A stretch of DNA of 64,000 nucleotides from Clostridium sp. GTDB lineage: Bacteria; Bacillota; Clostridia; Clostridiales; Clostridiaceae. Position numbers and translations under genes: made by a program. How positions within the stretch are numbered: position 1 is the stretch's first letter; every line of letters begins with the position of its first letter. Below, one piece after another: positions 20,996-29,028 of this stretch. Below the pieces are notes generated by a model. It had not been told where the DNA came from, did not search any database, and saw nothing but the letters and a program-made list of their open reading frames with translations. The stretch is from the NCBI RefSeq assembly GCF_017888565.1, contig NZ_JAGHFX010000043.1:1-64000 (forward strand), in the 5' to 3' direction.

Positions 20996-21022
20996 TTTTG
21001 CCCCTCTTTTTGCCCCTTATAG
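20996..21022. promoter_or_regulatory. Putative left integrase arm-type sites
   Basis: Two copies of a TTTTTGCCCCT-like sequence, the second TTTTTGCCCCTTATAG at about 21006-21021. The same sequence recurs at 32834-32846 inside the right end. Confidence 0.6.
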
Positions 21023-21047
21023 GTTTTTAAAATAGAAATTATTTAGT

Positions 21048-22205
21048 TTATTTAATACCAACTTTACTATATAAATCATTTAATTTACTTATAGCATTTC
21101 CTTTTAAAGAATCTAATACATGAGTATATGTGTCTAAAGTTATAGATATATTACTATGGCCTAATAACTCCTGGACAGTTTTAGGTTCTTCACCTAATTC
21201 AAAAAGTCTAGTAGCATATGTATGCCTCAAGTCATGGAACTTTCTTGTTGGTATATTATTATCTTTTAATATCTTCTTAAATTTCTTTAATACATTACCA
21301 CTATCTAAATACTTACCAAAATTATTAGAAAAGACTAGATTATTATCCTCATATAGATTAGAAACTTTTAATTTTAAAGCCTTTTGGTTTAATCTATGAC
21401 GATTTAGTTTATCTATTAAGTGATAAGGGATAGGAACAACTCTAATACCTTTTTTAGTTTTAGGTGATTGAATTATATTTTCATATTCTCCAGTATCAGT
21501 ATTTTTAACTCTTTTAAATGTTTTATTAACATATATAACCTTATTTTTTAAATCTATATCATTCCATGTAAGGGCAAATAATTCTCCTTGTCTTAATCCA
21601 GTATCCAAAGCAGTTATAAATAACATTTCTAAATCATTGCCTTTTATAGCCTCTATAAACTTTAGTTGTTCATCTAGGGTAAAAGGTATTACATCATTAG
21701 ATTTGCCTATATTTTGAGGTGTTTTAGGCAATACAATAGCCTTAGAGAAGTCTTTTAATATTCTATTGCTAATATTAGCGTATCTAATACATGGAGCTAT
21801 AAGCTTATTAAGATTAGTTATAACAGAGATACTTTTACCATTAGAAACTAAATCATTATAATAGTTTTGTATATGAGAGGGTTCAAGATCCTTAAGTTTT
21901 ATATTATATATAGGGCTATTTTCTATATAATTTCTGTATATACCGTCATATCTTTCTTTAGTTGCTGCTTTCTTATCAGCCATATGAGTATTATAAAGCC
22001 AGTCTTTAAAGAAAGCTCCAAATAAAGCTCTATTATCAGTAATATTATTATTAAGCTCATTCTTTAAATCTTTGATTTTTTCCTCAAGTTCTTTTACTGT
22101 ACTTCCATATATATCTTTTGGATTCTTTAAGTTCTTATGTCTTAGTCTATAAAAGTAATATTCTTTACCATTTTTAATTTTCTTTTTATAGATAGTTTTA
22201 GCCAT
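21048..22205 (-). CDS. int: Tyrosine-type site-specific integrase
   Basis: 385 residues. A short N-terminal arm-binding segment (KIKNGKEYYFYRLRHKNLKNPKDIYGS) is followed by a SAM-like core-binding domain (about 60-160). The catalytic domain shows R205 in DTGLRQGELF, H324 and R327 in FHDLRHTYATRLF, H350 in LLGHSNIS and the nucleophile Y360 in LDTYTHV. All catalytic residues are intact. It is transcribed toward attL, and RBS AAAGGAG precedes ATG 22205. Expected to catalyse integration at tRNA-Arg and, with the excisionase-like protein, excision. Confidence 0.96.
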   Translation of the reverse strand: MAKTIYKKKIKNGKEYYFYRLRHKNLKNPKDIYGSTVKELEEKIKDLKNELNNNITDNRALFGAFFKDWLYNTHMADKKAATKERYDGIYRNYIENSPIYNIKLKDLEPSHIQNYYNDLVSNGKSISVITNLNKLIAPCIRYANISNRILKDFSKAIVLPKTPQNIGKSNDVIPFTLDEQLKFIEAIKGNDLEMLFITALDTGLRQGELFALTWNDIDLKNKVIYVNKTFKRVKNTDTGEYENIIQSPKTKKGIRVVPIPYHLIDKLNRHRLNQKALKLKVSNLYEDNNLVFSNNFGKYLDSGNVLKKFKKILKDNNIPTRKFHDLRHTYATRLFELGEEPKTVQELLGHSNISITLDTYTHVLDSLKGNAISKLNDLYSKVGIK

Positions 22206-22630
22206 TAAACACAGCTCCTTTCTATATACTATTTATAAAGATTCAGTTAGAGTTATCGTCAAAAATGACAAAAACCTAAAATCAAGATTTTCGTTGTTTA
22301 GAACTAATATAGTTATCATAAAAATAAACATAGTAACTACATTTAGATGTCATTTAAGGTAATATCTAAAACGGTGAATATTAACTACCTAAATTTTAAG
22401 GTAGTTAATCCTAATGTAGTTACCTTTGAATTTTAAATAGTATCTACATAGCCACGTCAATTTTGGCTTCGCTCCTAAAGTCAGTCGATTTAATTGACTG
22501 AGATTTTAGGTATTATAAAAAAGTAATGAAATAACTATAATTGGTATCAATATAATTAATAGAAATTAATAATAATTACCCGAAGGAAAATTTCCCTTGG
22601 GGTAATATATATTTAGCAATGCTATATAAG
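22206..22630. other. Non-coding region with several inverted repeats
   Basis: No credible gene. Visible are an 11-bp inverted repeat ATTAACTACCT / AGGTAGTTAAT around 22380-22410, further GTAGTTAC/GTAACTAC words nearby (about 22340 and 22415), a stem CCTAAAGTCAGTC / TGACTGAGATTTTAGG around 22475-22515, and ATTACCC / GGGGTAAT at about 22576-22606, which is probably the terminator of the minus-strand repressor gene. The repeated words could bind a regulator or an origin protein. That is inference. Confidence 0.55.
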
Positions 22631-23197
22631 TTATTTAGCAAGTAATCGGTCATCCCATGTAAAAGAGCAATTAAATGGGGAGCATACCTCTTTATCTAAA
22701 TTACTAATTATTTCATCTGTTATCCTGTCTTCAAGATCATTTAAGAAAGAAACAGGCAAAGAATTGAATGTATTAATTAATAACGAATTTTCTCTTATTA
22801 AATCTTCATCATTATCATTAGATTCTTCATCAAAAAGAGTAACATAAATTTCTAAATCAGATATTTTTTCATCTAAAAAATAAACATAACAATCCCCTGT
22901 TAACTCGCATCTAAAAGTTCTAGAGTTTTTGGTTATTTCAATATCAATAAATAACATATCATCATAATCAATTCTAGCACTAACTATTTTAATATCTATA
23001 GGGATGTGTGAAATTAGTAGTTCAGGACCTACTTTCAGATAATTACATAGAGTATTTATTGTATCAAATTGAATCCCTTGAGCTTTATTGCTACTTAGTG
23101 ATGTCAAAGTAGTTCTTGATATTCCGGTATCCTTAGATACTTTTGTTATTCTAAGATTTCTTTCTGCTAAAAGGATAGATAAATTGCATCTAATCAT
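22631..23197 (-). CDS. XRE-family repressor-like regulator of the element
   Basis: 188 residues. An N-terminal helix-turn-helix (about 1-65) reads LAERNLRITKVSKDTGISRTTLTSLSSN, followed by an acidic C-terminal domain I do not recognise. ATG 23197 is chosen because AAGAGGTGAT lies just upstream on the minus strand. An earlier in-frame ATG at 23245 lacks one. It is divergent from the short XRE gene, with TTGTACAA-like half-sites between them, the usual arrangement for a lysogeny-type switch. Confidence 0.84.
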   Translation of the reverse strand: MIRCNLSILLAERNLRITKVSKDTGISRTTLTSLSSNKAQGIQFDTINTLCNYLKVGPELLISHIPIDIKIVSARIDYDDMLFIDIEITKNSRTFRCELTGDCYVYFLDEKISDLEIYVTLFDEESNDNDEDLIRENSLLINTFNSLPVSFLNDLEDRITDEIISNLDKEVCSPFNCSFTWDDRLLAK

Positions 23198-23208
23198 AAA
23201 ATCACCTC

Positions 23209-23322
23209 TTGTACAAATTGTACAATTGATTGAACAAAATTGCAATTATTTTTAAAAAAAGTATTGCAAAATATATTTTTTTAAAATATAATGCAAATAT
23301 AAATGTTCAATATATTGGACAA
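23209..23322. promoter_or_regulatory. Cluster of TTGNACAA operator-like half-sites
   Basis: TTGTACAA at 23209-23216 and 23218-23225, TTGAACAA at 23230-23237, ATGTTCAA at 23303-23310 (reverse orientation) and TTGGACAA at 23315-23322. All lie in the region between the divergent XRE genes, three of them directly over the repressor start region. Confidence 0.7.
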
Positions 23323-23437
23323 AATATTAAAAAACAGAACGAAAAATGTTGTTTAAGGGCAAAATGAATATATTATTATTCAAACTAAACTAATTCTGAT
23401 TTTAATATTAAAATCAACTTAATAGGGAGGTGATAAG

Positions 23438-23635
23438 ATGTTAGCATTAAAAATTGCTAGAGTAAAAAAGGGGTGGACACAAGAGCAACTTGCTAAAGAA
23501 TCAGGTGTTGGAAGAGTTACTATTTCAAATATAGAAAGAAAAGGAATAGAAAATATTCCGGTATATACTCTGAGAAAAATTGCAAAGGCACTTGATACAA
23601 CAGTACAAGAGTTATTCTTTAGTGAAGAAGAATAA
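23438..23635 (+). CDS. Small XRE-family (Cro-like) regulator
   Basis: 65 residues, almost entirely a helix-turn-helix domain: LKIARVKKGWTQEQLAKESGVGRVTISNIERKG followed by LRKIAKALDTTVQELFF. RBS GGGAGGTGAT. It is the first rightward gene of the element and likely the Cro-like counterpart of the leftward repressor. Confidence 0.9.
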   Translation: MLALKIARVKKGWTQEQLAKESGVGRVTISNIERKGIENIPVYTLRKIAKALDTTVQELFFSEEE

Positions 23636-23782
23636 GAAAAAGCAAATTTGAATTTTAAAAACATATCTAAAACTCTTTGGAAAAATATTTACGAAAAATA
23701 AATCATATCTAAATTGACATTACAGAGTAAGACATAAGTAAAGTGCAACACTTTAAATTAATAAATAATGGAGGATAGGAAA

Positions 23783-24055
23783 ATGGAAAACTTAGAACAA
23801 TTAACACTTAATCAAATAGTAGGAGTGTTAAAGGAACTTACAGGAAGGTTAGAGGAAATAAAAGAAGCTCCAAAAGATGAAAAGTTAGTATTATTACCTA
23901 ATGAAGCTATGAAGCTTTTAGGAGTAGGACGTAACACAATGTATGAGGATTTATTAAAGCGAGATGACTTCCCTAAATTTAGGATAAATTCGAAGTTCTT
24001 TATTCCTAAAAAAGAATTAGAAATATGGGTAAACTCTCAATGTAAGAAAAGTTAA
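23783..24055 (+). CDS. Excisionase-like helix-turn-helix protein
   Basis: 90 residues. The first 40 form a charged helix. Residues 43-85 (LLPNEAMKLLGVGRNTMYEDLLKRDDFPKFRINSKFFIPKKELEIWV) match the helix_turn_helix_17/excisionase-family fold: short wHTH, then a basic wing and a tryptophan near the end. Start ATG 23783 is favoured over 23768 because GGAGGATAGG lies between them. Probable role in excision directionality. Acting only as a transcription factor is also possible. Confidence 0.75.
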   Translation: MENLEQLTLNQIVGVLKELTGRLEEIKEAPKDEKLVLLPNEAMKLLGVGRNTMYEDLLKRDDFPKFRINSKFFIPKKELEIWVNSQCKKS

Positions 24056-24065
24056 TGAGAAATTT

Positions 24066-24245
24066 ATGAGTTCATTATTAGAAAGATTTAAGAAGATCTA
24101 TGAAGAATGTACAAGCTATAAAGTATCTTGGAGTAAAATAGATGAAAATAATAATTTAACTGTAGGAATAGTTAATGCAGCAGGAGAAGAACAGTTTTAT
24201 TTAAAGGTTAGGGAATACCCTAATGGAGAAATTTATTGGTTTTAG
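24066..24245 (+). CDS. Small hypothetical protein (59 aa)
   Basis: Reads MSSLLERFKKIYEECTSYKV and ends REYPNGEIYWF. The start lies 10 nt past the previous stop, preceded by GAGAAATT, a weak RBS. No family recognised. Its place in a tightly packed, co-directional gene run supports it. Its charged N-terminal helix and terminal aromatic residues are shared in style with the next tiny ORF (KLCKEWDKEISWQGL), so the two may be related fragments. Confidence 0.5.
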   Translation: MSSLLERFKKIYEECTSYKVSWSKIDENNNLTVGIVNAAGEEQFYLKVREYPNGEIYWF

Positions 24246-24255
24246 GAGGATTAAT

Positions 24256-24357
24256 ATGGATATAAAGATATTTAGAGCATATGTGAAGTTATGTAAAGAA
24301 TGGGATAAAGAAATTTCTTGGCAAGGTTTAAATAATTTTAGACTAGCTTTTAAGTAG
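24256..24357 (+). CDS. Very small hypothetical protein (33 aa)
   Basis: Good RBS AGGAGG at 24245-24250 and an ATG 6 nt later. Encodes MDIKIFRAYVKLCKEWDKEI... 33 residues. AYVKLCKEWDKEISW resembles RFKKIYEECTSYKVSW of the preceding protein, so it may be a truncated paralogue. Function unknown. Confidence 0.4.
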   Translation: MDIKIFRAYVKLCKEWDKEISWQGLNNFRLAFK

Positions 24358-24366
24358 GTGATATGA

Positions 24367-25158
24367 ATGGCAAGACCAATAAAAGAAGGAATGGACTATT
24401 TTCCACATGATACAGATGCATCAAGTGATGAAAAGATAGAGTTATTAACGGGAATCTATGGAAATGACGGATATGCATTTTATTTTATAATGTTAGAGCG
24501 AATTTATAGGAATAAGGATTTTTGTATAGATGTTTCTGACGCAGAAACTAAAGAAGAAATGTTCCAAATATTAAGTAAAAAAACAAGATTATCATTAGAA
24601 GAATTTAATAAGATTTTAAAAACATCATTTAAGTATGGATTATTTGATAAAAAATTGTATGAGGAAAAAGGAATTATAACAAGTGATGGTATTCAAAAAA
24701 GAGCTGGTACAGTAGTTGCAAAAAGAATTGCAATGCAGAATAGGTATAAAAAGAAGATTTCTGACGCAGAAACTAAGGAAGGAATTAAGACAGAAACACA
24801 ACAAAGTAAAGAAAAGGAAAGTAAAGAAAAGGAAAGTAAAGTAAAGAAAATAAAAGAAGAGAAAATAATAGATGAATTGGGTGGTAGTTGTAGTAGTGAT
24901 TTTAATATTTATCAATATATGCAACAAAGAGGGTTTATAGTTATAAGTCCTATAATGGCAGAACAGGTAAAAACTGATATAGAACTTTATTCATTAGAGG
25001 AAGTAAAACAGGCTATTGATATAGCTGACAATAATGGAAAGCATACATATAGTTATGTTAAAGGAATATTGGAGAAAAGAAGAGCAGGGGTTAAAGCTGA
25101 AAATGATGAACTTTTAGAAATAAAACGAAGAATGGAAAGAGGAGAAGATCCTTTTTAA
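24367..25158 (+). CDS. DUF4373 (Lin1244/Lin1753-type) phage replication protein
   Basis: 263 residues. The N-terminus ARPIKEGMDYFPHDTDASSDEKIELLTGIYGNDGYAFYFIMLERIY (about 1-90) is the DUF4373/Lin1244-Lin1753-like winged-helix domain found in phage replication-initiation proteins. A low-complexity Lys/Glu/Ser linker at about 145-175 precedes a DnaD-like helical tail. The next gene looks like a helicase loader, so the pair would open the element's origin and load the host helicase. That pairing is inference from gene order. Confidence 0.83.
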   Translation: MARPIKEGMDYFPHDTDASSDEKIELLTGIYGNDGYAFYFIMLERIYRNKDFCIDVSDAETKEEMFQILSKKTRLSLEEFNKILKTSFKYGLFDKKLYEEKGIITSDGIQKRAGTVVAKRIAMQNRYKKKISDAETKEGIKTETQQSKEKESKEKESKVKKIKEEKIIDELGGSCSSDFNIYQYMQQRGFIVISPIMAEQVKTDIELYSLEEVKQAIDIADNNGKHTYSYVKGILEKRRAGVKAENDELLEIKRRMERGEDPF

Positions 25159-25174
25159 AGGGGTGATATTTTAA

Positions 25175-25621
25175 ATGACTAAGCATGAATTTATGGAGTA
25201 TCTTGATTACTTAAAAAAGGTGTTTCCTAGAGCACCGGTACCTAAAGATAAAGATGTTATAGCAGTTTGGTATAAGGGATTTGAAAATACAAGAATAGAA
25301 ATAGCAAGAGAAATGGCAATGATGTATTTACAAGAAGAACAAGGAGGATTCAACTATTCGAAGTTATTACAGTATAAAAGTAAGGCTATGGCTGGGAAGG
25401 CTCAAATAGAAGAGAACAGACCAATATATGATTGTAAACTGTGTAATGGTAGTGGAGTTGTAATAGTAGAAAACTTTAAAAAAGAACATATATATCAATA
25501 TGCTTATAGATGTAGATGTAGGAATGCACAGTATTATATGAGTTATCCAGAGATTACAGAGGAAGTGGTTAAAGATAAAAGATTAATAGATGGAGTATTC
25601 AAAATCGTAAAAGCCAGCTAA
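25175..25621 (+). CDS. Putative phage replicative-helicase loader/inhibitor with zinc-finger-like cysteines
   Basis: 148 residues. The helical N-terminal half (EYLDYLKKVFPRAPVPKDKDVIAVWYKGFENTRIEIAREMAMMY) resembles G39P-type helicase loader/inhibitor proteins in size and pattern. The second half contains CKLCNGSGV and YRCRCRN, four cysteines that could bind zinc. It directly follows a DUF4373 replication protein, which is where loaders sit. The assignment rests on pattern and context only. Confidence 0.55.
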   Translation: MTKHEFMEYLDYLKKVFPRAPVPKDKDVIAVWYKGFENTRIEIAREMAMMYLQEEQGGFNYSKLLQYKSKAMAGKAQIEENRPIYDCKLCNGSGVVIVENFKKEHIYQYAYRCRCRNAQYYMSYPEITEEVVKDKRLIDGVFKIVKAS

Positions 25622-25653
25622 TAAATAATGTGTAGATGGAAGGAGATAGATTT

Positions 25654-25923
25654 ATGTTAAAAAGTGAATTGGAAACTGTAGAGAGTAACTTTAATGAATT
25701 AAGACTCTTAGTTGGAAAGTTATTTTTAGATGATAAGTTCATGGATCTAGTTGATTTACTTAAATTAATTTCTAAAAATAAATTAATACTTGATAATTTA
25801 CAATTAATTTGTGACGGGGTTAAGAATGGTAATATTAACAAAGTCCTTGACTTAACATATGAATTATTAAATGCTGCAGGGAAAGAAGAATTTAAGGATA
25901 TAGCTGAAAAATATGGATTATAA
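25654..25923 (+). CDS. Small helical hypothetical protein (89 aa)
   Basis: Not recognised. Mostly helical, Leu/Lys/Asp-rich, with no cysteine pair or HTH. RBS AAGGAGAT at 25640-25647 selects ATG 25654 over ATG 25636. It overlaps nothing and precedes another unknown gene. Confidence 0.6.
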   Translation: MLKSELETVESNFNELRLLVGKLFLDDKFMDLVDLLKLISKNKLILDNLQLICDGVKNGNINKVLDLTYELLNAAGKEEFKDIAEKYGL

Positions 25924-25948
25924 AAAATATACTAGGAGGGGTTTAAAA

Positions 25949-26287
25949 ATGAATAAAGATAATTTAAGAAAAGTAAAGTGGGTTGTAGACATTGAGTATC
26001 ATTATGGCAATAAAAAGCTAACAAAAGAACAAGGTAATATTTATACTGGTACAGTATTTTTAATTGATGATGATTATGAGGAAACTTCAATTAAAGAAAT
26101 TGGAAAAGATAATTTCAACAAAATAAAGCCAGTAGAAATATATGAATATGGGTATTTTCATCAATGGATTGTTGAGAATTATGGTAATTCCTATGAAGGA
26201 TTTTCAACATATGTATATGCATTAATTGAAACAGAGAAGGGGGATGTTTGTAAACTTAGTTATGATGGATTCACTTTTATTGATTAA
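25949..26287 (+). CDS. Hypothetical protein (112 aa)
   Basis: Not recognised. Starts MNKDNLRKVKWVVDIEYHYG. Aromatic-rich (Tyr, Phe, Trp), acidic, and predicted to be mixed alpha/beta. RBS AGGAGGGG at 25934-25941 supports ATG 25949. A structured RNA element follows its stop codon. Confidence 0.6.
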   Translation: MNKDNLRKVKWVVDIEYHYGNKKLTKEQGNIYTGTVFLIDDDYEETSIKEIGKDNFNKIKPVEIYEYGYFHQWIVENYGNSYEGFSTYVYALIETEKGDVCKLSYDGFTFID

Positions 26288-26311
26288 AAGAAAGAAAAGT
26301 AAAAAGAAAAA

Positions 26312-26400
26312 AGCTTATAGATACTACCAATACCTATAAGCAAGGAGCTATCCATAGGATAACACACAGTCTAGCAACTTAAGTGTATCCTATAAGCTCC
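26312..26400 (+). ncRNA. Structured RNA element with two alternative hairpins
   Basis: Hairpin 1 pairs GCTTATAG (26312-26319) with CTATAAGC (26333-26340). Hairpin 2 pairs AGGAGCT (26342-26348) with AGCTCCT (26394-26400) and ATAGGATA (26353-26360) with TATCCTAT (26385-26392). CTATAAGC occurs again at 26389-26396 within hairpin 2, so GCTTATAG has two mutually exclusive partners. It lies in a 145-nt gap in an otherwise dense operon, upstream of the RBS of the next gene. Possible cis-regulator. No known family recognised. Confidence 0.6.
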
Positions 26401-26432
26401 TAAAAATCAATGGAATTAGGAGGAATTTAGAA

Positions 26433-26666
26433 ATGATTAGGTTATCAGAAAAAAGAAAAAGTGAAGTAACAAATACAAGAATATTTAAATATAAAGGTGT
26501 AGTTCATATAGTAACAGAGATGAAAGAAGATATTAAAGGCTTTACTGGTTGCTATCAGAAGAAATATGGGGTTAAGTGTTGTCTTATAAATTCTAATTTA
26601 GATCCAATAGAAAAGAGAAGAACATTACATAATTTAATAAAAGAAAAGCATTTAACTAGGTGGTAG
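26433..26666 (+). CDS. Small basic hypothetical protein (77 aa)
   Basis: Not recognised. Basic, with GCYQKKYGVKCC around residue 39-50 and a basic C-terminus KEKHLTRW. Strong RBS AGGAGGAATTTAG. First gene after the structured RNA element. Confidence 0.6.
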   Translation: MIRLSEKRKSEVTNTRIFKYKGVVHIVTEMKEDIKGFTGCYQKKYGVKCCLINSNLDPIEKRRTLHNLIKEKHLTRW

Positions 26667-26669
26667 GCT

Positions 26670-26813
26670 ATGGTAAAGATACAAATTAGATATGAGAATG
26701 AAATAGAAAAGCTTAAGATATTAGAGGTTTTATCTAAAGGAATTAAGATAAATAAGATAAGTAAACCTAGTAAGACAGGTAGATATTATAGGGTTTATGT
26801 AGATATAGAGTAG
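26670..26813 (+). CDS. Small basic hypothetical protein (47 aa)
   Basis: Reads MVKIQIRYENEIEKLKILEV and ends GRYYRVYVDIE. It starts 4 nt after the preceding stop and has a plausible RBS in GGTGGTAGG. A short beta-alpha-beta-like pattern (VKIQIRY ... YYRVYVDI) is visible. Small phage proteins with this pattern are common. Function unknown. Confidence 0.55.
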   Translation: MVKIQIRYENEIEKLKILEVLSKGIKINKISKPSKTGRYYRVYVDIE

Positions 26814-26858
26814 GTACTAGAGAATAAATCAAAGCAACTACAAAGAAGGTGATATAAA

Positions 26859-27662
26859 ATGTATTGTGTGATACAAGAAGTAGAACTTAAGAAAGAAAAT
26901 ACTCATGGTGAGTATAAAGAGTTAGAGGCATATTATACATCATGGGTAATAGATGGAGTTGAAGGTGGAACATATGGATATAGATATACTGGAGATAGAT
27001 TTAAAAGACCTATTAAGAAGACTTATAAGATAAGTATTCATAAGAGCTATAGAGAAGATGGTAAAGTAAAAAAGAAACAGTGGGTTATATGTACTATGGG
27101 ATATTACGATATCATTAGCTTTGGTTCATGGATAGGTGATTATTGCAATATAAATTCAAAATGTGAATCAATCGGATTAACGGAAGATGAACTTTGTGAA
27201 CTTGTATATAAAAAGCTTGATCCATTAGTCAAGAAGATAGAAGAAGAGTATCAGCAGACGGAAGAATATAAAACTTATGAGAAACATAGAAAAATAATAG
27301 ATAAATATTTAGAAGATAAAGCAGCATTTGAGAAAATATATGGTAGTAACTCTTATGATAAGTGCTATGATGTGTTTGGAACTCTTAGAAATAGTGAAAT
27401 GTTAGAGAATATTAAAATACAATATGAAGCAGCTAAAGAATATCAGCGTAGTTATTATGAAAACTTTAGGAGTAACTACAGTAATTATAATTCATATAGT
27501 AGTTATCAGAGTAATAAAGGAAGTACCTACAATGAAGAAGATAAAAACAAGTATAAAAAACTATATAGAGCCTTAGCAAAAGAATTTCACCCAGATAGAG
27601 CTAAAGATGATGGGGAAATGATGAAGTTAGTTAATCAATTAAAAGATGAATGGGGTATTTAG
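26859..27662 (+). CDS. Element protein with C-terminal J-domain-like motif
   Basis: 267 residues. The first ~150 residues are unrecognised (many Tyr, Lys). A Ser/Tyr/Asn-rich linker at about 195-225 is followed by YKKLYRALAKEFHPDRAKDDGEMMKLVNQLKDEWG, which has the HPD motif between two helices as in DnaJ J-domains. It could recruit host DnaK for replication or assembly steps. That role is inferred from known phage use of Hsp70 systems. RBS GAAGGTGAT. Confidence 0.7.
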   Translation: MYCVIQEVELKKENTHGEYKELEAYYTSWVIDGVEGGTYGYRYTGDRFKRPIKKTYKISIHKSYREDGKVKKKQWVICTMGYYDIISFGSWIGDYCNINSKCESIGLTEDELCELVYKKLDPLVKKIEEEYQQTEEYKTYEKHRKIIDKYLEDKAAFEKIYGSNSYDKCYDVFGTLRNSEMLENIKIQYEAAKEYQRSYYENFRSNYSNYNSYSSYQSNKGSTYNEEDKNKYKKLYRALAKEFHPDRAKDDGEMMKLVNQLKDEWGI

Positions 27663-27813
27663 TAGTTATCTAATAAATTTATTCGGTAACTACGCTTAAA
27701 GCCTTTGTATGACTGGATTTAGAACAGATTTTATGATAAAATAAATATAAAGAGAAACATAAAAAGAACAAGTAAATAATTTAGTACCACATTAAAAAAT
27801 GTAAGGCCATGAT

Positions 27814-27866
27814 GCCACGGGAAAATATATCAGTTTAAGAGCTGAATATTATCTCGTGGCTTTTTA
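27814..27866 (+). terminator. Long terminator-like hairpin inside the element
   Basis: GCCACG (27814-27819) pairs with CGTGGC (27855-27860), with an inner AATAT..ATCAG / CTGAATATT stem, followed by TTTTTATTTT. It lies upstream of the RBS of the 46-aa gene, so it could attenuate the downstream genes. Confidence 0.7.
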
Positions 27867-27890
27867 TTTTGCAATAAAGGAGTTGTTAGT

Positions 27891-28031
27891 ATGGAAGCTA
27901 GTGCTAAATTAGCAAGGCGAGAGTATATGCGACAATGGAGAGCTAGAAATAAGGATAAAGTAAAAGCTAACCAAGAGAGATACTGGGAAAATAAAGCTAA
28001 AAAATTAAAGAGTGAAGGAGAAAGAAAATAA
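27891..28031 (+). CDS. Small highly basic phage-type protein (46 aa)
   Basis: Encodes MEASAKLARREYMRQWRARN, then KDKVKANQERYWENKAKKLK. Very Arg/Lys-rich with the REYMRxWRxxNKDKVK...ERYW pattern seen in small hypothetical proteins of Firmicute phages. RBS AAGGAG at 27877-27882. The stop overlaps the next start (TAATG), indicating coupling. May bind nucleic acid. Not demonstrated. Confidence 0.68.
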   Translation: MEASAKLARREYMRQWRARNKDKVKANQERYWENKAKKLKSEGERK

Positions 28032-28627
28032 TGAAGTTTTTAAAAGAATTGGATAATGAAATTGACAAGGCACAAAATACAAGTGAGGTTGTATCTAAAC
28101 TAGAGAAATGTAAATCTGATATGGATAATTGTAATGATCAAATTCTAAAATTAGAAGAAGAATTTAAGAAGAGCTTAGACAGTACTATTCCAGAAAAGAT
28201 AAATGAATTAAGACATAATATAGATAAGCTAGAAACAGAGGTTAAATTATTAAATCAAATGCTTAATACAGATGTAATTATATATCCCAAGATAGATATA
28301 ATTAAGGGATTAGATGAAGAATATAAGAGCTCTTCATTAGATAAATTAAAAGAGGAAATTATTAATTCTCAAAGACAATATTTAGAAGGGCTTAAAGATT
28401 ATACTATTAAAATTAGTGAAATGTTAAATATTAAAAAAGAAATAAATATGAGAAGTAATCATATAGATGAGGGGATATTATCAGAAGTTTTTGAATGGTT
28501 TGATAATAAAGGGAATGATTTGAAGTTAAATATAGAACCTATATCTTCACCAAATAATAATACAGGAAGAATAGAGAAAGAAGCTATACGAGAATTAGAT
28601 ATACAATTAGATAAACTAGGAAAATAG
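28031..28627 (+). CDS. Coiled-coil hypothetical protein (198 aa)
   Basis: Not recognised. Heptad-like Leu/Ile/Lys/Glu pattern over about 1-145 (KLEKCKSDMDNCNDQILKLE, INELRHNIDKLETEVKLLNQ) predicts long coiled coils, followed by a polar tail. No enzyme motif. The TAATG overlap with the preceding 46-aa gene suggests co-translation. Confidence 0.65.
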   Translation: MKFLKELDNEIDKAQNTSEVVSKLEKCKSDMDNCNDQILKLEEEFKKSLDSTIPEKINELRHNIDKLETEVKLLNQMLNTDVIIYPKIDIIKGLDEEYKSSSLDKLKEEIINSQRQYLEGLKDYTIKISEMLNIKKEINMRSNHIDEGILSEVFEWFDNKGNDLKLNIEPISSPNNNTGRIEKEAIRELDIQLDKLGK

Positions 28628-28658
28628 GGATTTTAATTAGGTTAGGAGGATAAGTGAT

Positions 28659-28853
28659 ATGAATTTATATCAACAAGTACAAGCTGAAATAAAGAGAGAA
28701 ATGGAATTACGGGAAAGAGAAGAAAATTTAAAAAAGAAAGAGAAAGAAATAGAAGAGAAGATAAAGGCTGCAAGTGAAAATAATAAAAGTAATTATGTAA
28801 ATTATAGTGAAATGAGTGACGCTGAATATTACGCAGCTACTTATAAAAAATAA
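28659..28853 (+). CDS. Small coiled-coil hypothetical protein (64 aa)
   Basis: Residues 8-40 form a charged helix (EIKREMELREREENLKKKEK), then a short polar tail ending EYYAATYKK. Strong RBS TTAGGAGG. A terminator hairpin follows, closing this sub-operon. Function unknown. Confidence 0.6.
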   Translation: MNLYQQVQAEIKREMELREREENLKKKEKEIEEKIKAASENNKSNYVNYSEMSDAEYYAATYKK

Positions 28854-28882
28854 AGTTTGCAACATAAGTAAATAGGTTTTAT

Positions 28883-28913
28883 AGGTACTTAATATTTGTA
28901 AGTACCTTTTTTA
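28883..28913 (+). terminator. Terminator within the element
   Basis: AGGTACTT / AAGTACCT stem followed by TTTTTT. Genes from 29029 onward therefore probably use another promoter. Confidence 0.8.
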
Positions 28914-29028
28914 TAAATATATTTTATATAGAAATTAATAAATATAGTATTAAAAGGCTACTTTTTGCTTATTAAAAATATAGTTGAATCATTGATATTA
29001 CAAGAGAAGAAAGGAGGGAGTACCCCAT

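Noticed and set aside
22631..23245. Longer start (23245) for the element repressor
   Set aside because: The extra 16 residues overlap the operator-like repeats and have no RBS. ATG 23197 has a good one.
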